NCBI RefSeq assembly: GCF_000272405.2
Contig: NZ_AJZM02000063.1
Coordinates: forward strand, 1 to 25,903
Length of the DNA: 25,903 bases
Direction: 5' to 3'
DNA from: Vibrio tasmaniensis 1F-187
GTDB taxonomy: Bacteria; Pseudomonadota; Gammaproteobacteria; Enterobacterales; Vibrionaceae
The position numbers and the translations under genes were made by a program. The notes beneath the pieces were generated by a model. That model had not been told where the DNA came from, did no database searches, and saw only the letters and a program-made list of their open reading frames with translations. Shown here piece by piece: positions 24,701 through 25,903 of this stretch. Within the stretch, counting starts at the first letter, position 1; each line of letters begins with the position of its first letter.

Positions 24701-25903
24701 AATGGATCAATCATTGGCTTCGGGCAACGTCACCGAAAAGACTGAGATTGTTGAAGTGAAAGTTGAAGTCGAGAAAATCGTGGAAAAAGAAGTGATTAAA
24801 ACAGAAATCGTTGAAGTACCTGTGGCTGCTCCTCAAGCTTCAAATGTACAACAGTCAGCTGCTCCAGCACCAAGCGCACAAGTAGCAACAACAGCTCAGC
24901 AGCCTCAAGTGGTTCAAACAGCCCCGTCTAACGTAACGGTTGATGAATCTTCACTGCAGTCGTTCTTCAATGCTCAACAACAAGCAGCAGAAGTACATCA
25001 GCAATTCTTGGCGATTCCTCAGCAATACGGTGACACATTCAACACCTTAATGTCTGAGCAAGCGAAAATGGCAACGGCAGGCGTAGCAATTCCTGAGAAC
25101 CTACAGCGTTCTATGGAAATGTTCCACCAGCACCAAGCTGAAACGCTAAAAGCTCACGCTCATTACCTAGAAATGCAAGCGCACAGCAACAGCTCTGCAC
25201 TTAATATGCTGACGCAAGGTTCAGTACAAACGGCACAACCAACCTTCGTTGCGTCTGTAAATGCTCAGCCAGTAATTCAAGCTACTCCAACAGCTATCGT
25301 TCAAGAGCCTGTAGCTCAAGTACAAGCTGCTCCTGTACAAGCTGCGCCAGTTCAAAATACAACAGTTCAGCAAGCTCCAGTCCAGAAAGCCGTTCCTGCA
25401 CCACAAGTAGCGGCTCAAGCGGCAGCGCCTGTTGCAGCTCAACCTGTTCCAGTTAAAGCGCAACCGGCTCCCGTGGCTACACCAGTAGCAGTACAATCAG
25501 CCGATGCTGAAAAAGTGATGCTAGAAGTGGTCGCTGAGAAAACGGGTTACCCAACGGAAATGCTTGATCTAGAAATGGACATGGAAGCAGACCTTGGTAT
25601 CGACTCAATCAAGCGCGTAGAGATCCTTGGTACCGTTCAAGACGAAATGCCGAACCTACCAGAGCTGAACCCTGAAGATTTAGCTGAGTGTCGTACTCTT
25701 GGTGAAATCGTTACTTACATGAACAGCAAGATGCCAGCATCAGCGCCTGTTGCCGCACAGCCAAGCGCAACTGCTCCTGTTCAAGCCGCTAACGGTCTTG
25801 ATGCGAAAGTCGTTCAACAAACCATGCTAGAAGTGGTTGCTGAAAAGACAGGTTACCCAACGGAAATGCTTGATCTAGAAATGGACATGGAAGCAGACCT
25901 TGG
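21798..25903 (+). CDS. pfaA: Polyunsaturated fatty acid synthase subunit PfaA (5' part, runs off the window)
   Basis: Multidomain iterative synthase subunit making EPA- or DHA-type omega-3 fatty acids with PfaB, C and D. It opens at ATG 21798 with GGAG (21787-21790) seven bases upstream and stays open for 1368 codons to the window end. The ketosynthase domain (about 25-470) has the catalytic triad C223 (DAACAGSLA), H358 (EAHGTGT) and H398 (QIGHTKS). The malonyl/acyltransferase domain (about 595-890) has AGQGSQY (601-607) and S697 in GHSFGEL. A Val/Glu/Lys-rich stretch (about 978-1010) and an Ala/Pro/Gln linker (about 1146-1235) precede the first acyl-carrier domain, with S1270 in DLGIDSIKRVEIL. 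A second carrier domain begins near 25810 and is cut just before its serine. More carrier domains and a ketoreductase are expected beyond. Confidence 0.95.
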   Translation, partial: MSQPETNTPESVDDSRLNKRLKDMPVAIVGMASMFANSRYLNKFWDLISEKIDAITEVPDTHWRPEDYYDSDRTTPDKSYCKRGGFIPEVDFNPMEFGLPPNILELTDTSQLLSLIVAKEVLEDAKLPEGYDRDKIGITLGVGGGQKIAQSLNARLQYPVLKKVFKSSGINDEDSEMLIKKFQDQYIHWEENSFPGSLGNVISGRIANRFDLGGINCVVDAACAGSLAAMRMALSELVEGRSEMMITGGVCTDNSPTMYMSFSKTPAFTTNETIQPFDIDSKGMMIGEGIGMVALKRLEDAERDGDRIYSVIKGVGSSSDGKFKSIYAPRPEGQAKALKRAYDDAGFAPHTLGLLEAHGTGTAAGDVAEFGGLNSVFSENNEEKQHIALGSVKSQIGHTKSTAGTAGLIKAALALHHKVLPPTINVSAPNPKLDIENSPFYLNTQTRPWMKRVDGTPRRAGISSFGFGGTNFHVVLEEYTPEHARGDKYRQRQVPQTLLFSAESRQALINELKQVSTQAADAAFKLEALAEQHALREVDAKHARLGLVVTDQADLLAQLTQALSMLESQTKTHWQMPNGTSYRESALIAENGAGKVAALFAGQGSQYLNMGRELACHYPEMRQQLSQADQVFGQHKKTALSQILFPIPTFTPEATKAQEAVLTNTANAQSAIGTVSMGQFDIMTQAGFKADMVAGHSFGELSALCASGVISQDDYYQLAFARGDAMAATPEQGDSGTMFAVILDADKLPAVESCISQFEGVSIANYNAPTQLVIAGPTATVQQAAQALTEQGFKAIALPVSGAFHTPLVAHAQKPFASAIDKASFSAPTLPLYSNATGKLHSKDAKAIKKAFKQHMLQSVRFSEQIEAMYEAGARVFVEFGPKNILQKLVEKTLADKNEELYAISINPSPKGDSDQQLRLAAVQLCVAGISLDNIDPYQADIAEPAKASPMNIKLNATNYISPATRKKMDQSLASGNVTEKTEIVEVKVEVEKIVEKEVIKTEIVEVPVAAPQASNVQQSAAPAPSAQVATTAQQPQVVQTAPSNVTVDESSLQSFFNAQQQAAEVHQQFLAIPQQYGDTFNTLMSEQAKMATAGVAIPENLQRSMEMFHQHQAETLKAHAHYLEMQAHSNSSALNMLTQGSVQTAQPTFVASVNAQPVIQATPTAIVQEPVAQVQAAPVQAAPVQNTTVQQAPVQKAVPAPQVAAQAAAPVAAQPVPVKAQPAPVATPVAVQSADAEKVMLEVVAEKTGYPTEMLDLEMDMEADLGIDSIKRVEILGTVQDEMPNLPELNPEDLAECRTLGEIVTYMNSKMPASAPVAAQPSATAPVQAANGLDAKVVQQTMLEVVAEKTGYPTEMLDLEMDMEADL
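25545..25903 (+). repeat. Tandem acyl-carrier-domain repeat in pfaA, 306-base period
   Basis: Bases 25545-25597 and 25851-25903 are identical over 53 bases, exactly 306 bases (102 codons) apart, covering the region just before the phosphopantetheine serine. Bases immediately to the left are also nearly identical (differences only at third codon positions). This marks the start of the multiple ACP array; the copy number cannot be seen. Confidence 0.9.

Noticed and set aside
25221..25496. Minus-strand Cys/Ser/Arg/Trp-rich frame within pfaA
   Set aside because: It is the complement of the Ala/Pro/Gln linker repeats, whose biased codons keep the opposite strand open.
1..25903. CRISPR arrays, tRNA/rRNA genes, insertion sequences, prophage or defence islands
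   Set aside because: No spaced repeat arrays, cloverleaf-like sequences, transposase motifs or terminal inverted repeats were found by reading through the window.

Overview
The window looks like a stretch of chromosome 1 of a marine Vibrio. Many proteins are close to their E. coli counterparts (Lon, ClpX, ClpP, trigger factor, HU-beta). The order tig-clpP-clpX-lon-hupB-ppiD-comEA next to dctBD/dctPQM is, from memory, the V. cholerae VC1917-VC1929 arrangement. The PUFA synthase genes at the right end point to an omega-3-producing marine species; a Splendidus-clade Vibrio is a guess that cannot be proven from this sequence.

Layout. Bases 1-3500 hold small housekeeping genes: two HD-domain nucleotide hydrolases in tandem (yfbR, dgt-like), a DTW-domain tRNA modification enzyme (tapT), a rhombosortase (rrtA) and the periplasmic competence protein comEA. 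Bases 3700-12144 form a protein quality-control block read leftwards: tig, clpP, clpX, lon, hupB, ppiD. Intrinsic terminators separate most of these genes, and a recognisable heat-shock (sigma-32) promoter lies before lon. Bases 12785-19541 hold a C4-dicarboxylate uptake module: the two-component pair DctB/DctD rightwards and the TRAP transporter dctPQM leftwards, with a small acidic unknown protein between them. A textbook sigma-54 promoter lies before dctP, with two copies of a direct repeat upstream that look like the DctD enhancer. Bases 19824-25903 begin a polyunsaturated fatty acid (Pfa) synthase locus: an Orf6-type hotdog thioesterase, the phosphopantetheinyl transferase pfaE on the opposite strand, a 718-base control region, and the first 1368 codons of pfaA (ketosynthase, acyltransferase, first acyl-carrier domain, start of a second). 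pfaA is cut by the window end.

The most interesting region is the leader of pfaA. It contains a 17-base near-perfect palindrome closely resembling the FadR operator. This suggests PUFA synthesis is wired to the regulator that senses long-chain acyl-CoA. Downstream is a chain of two small ORFs, each overlapping the next start codon (ATGA, then TAATG), which would couple leader translation to pfaA. No tRNA, rRNA, CRISPR array, insertion sequence or prophage gene was seen.
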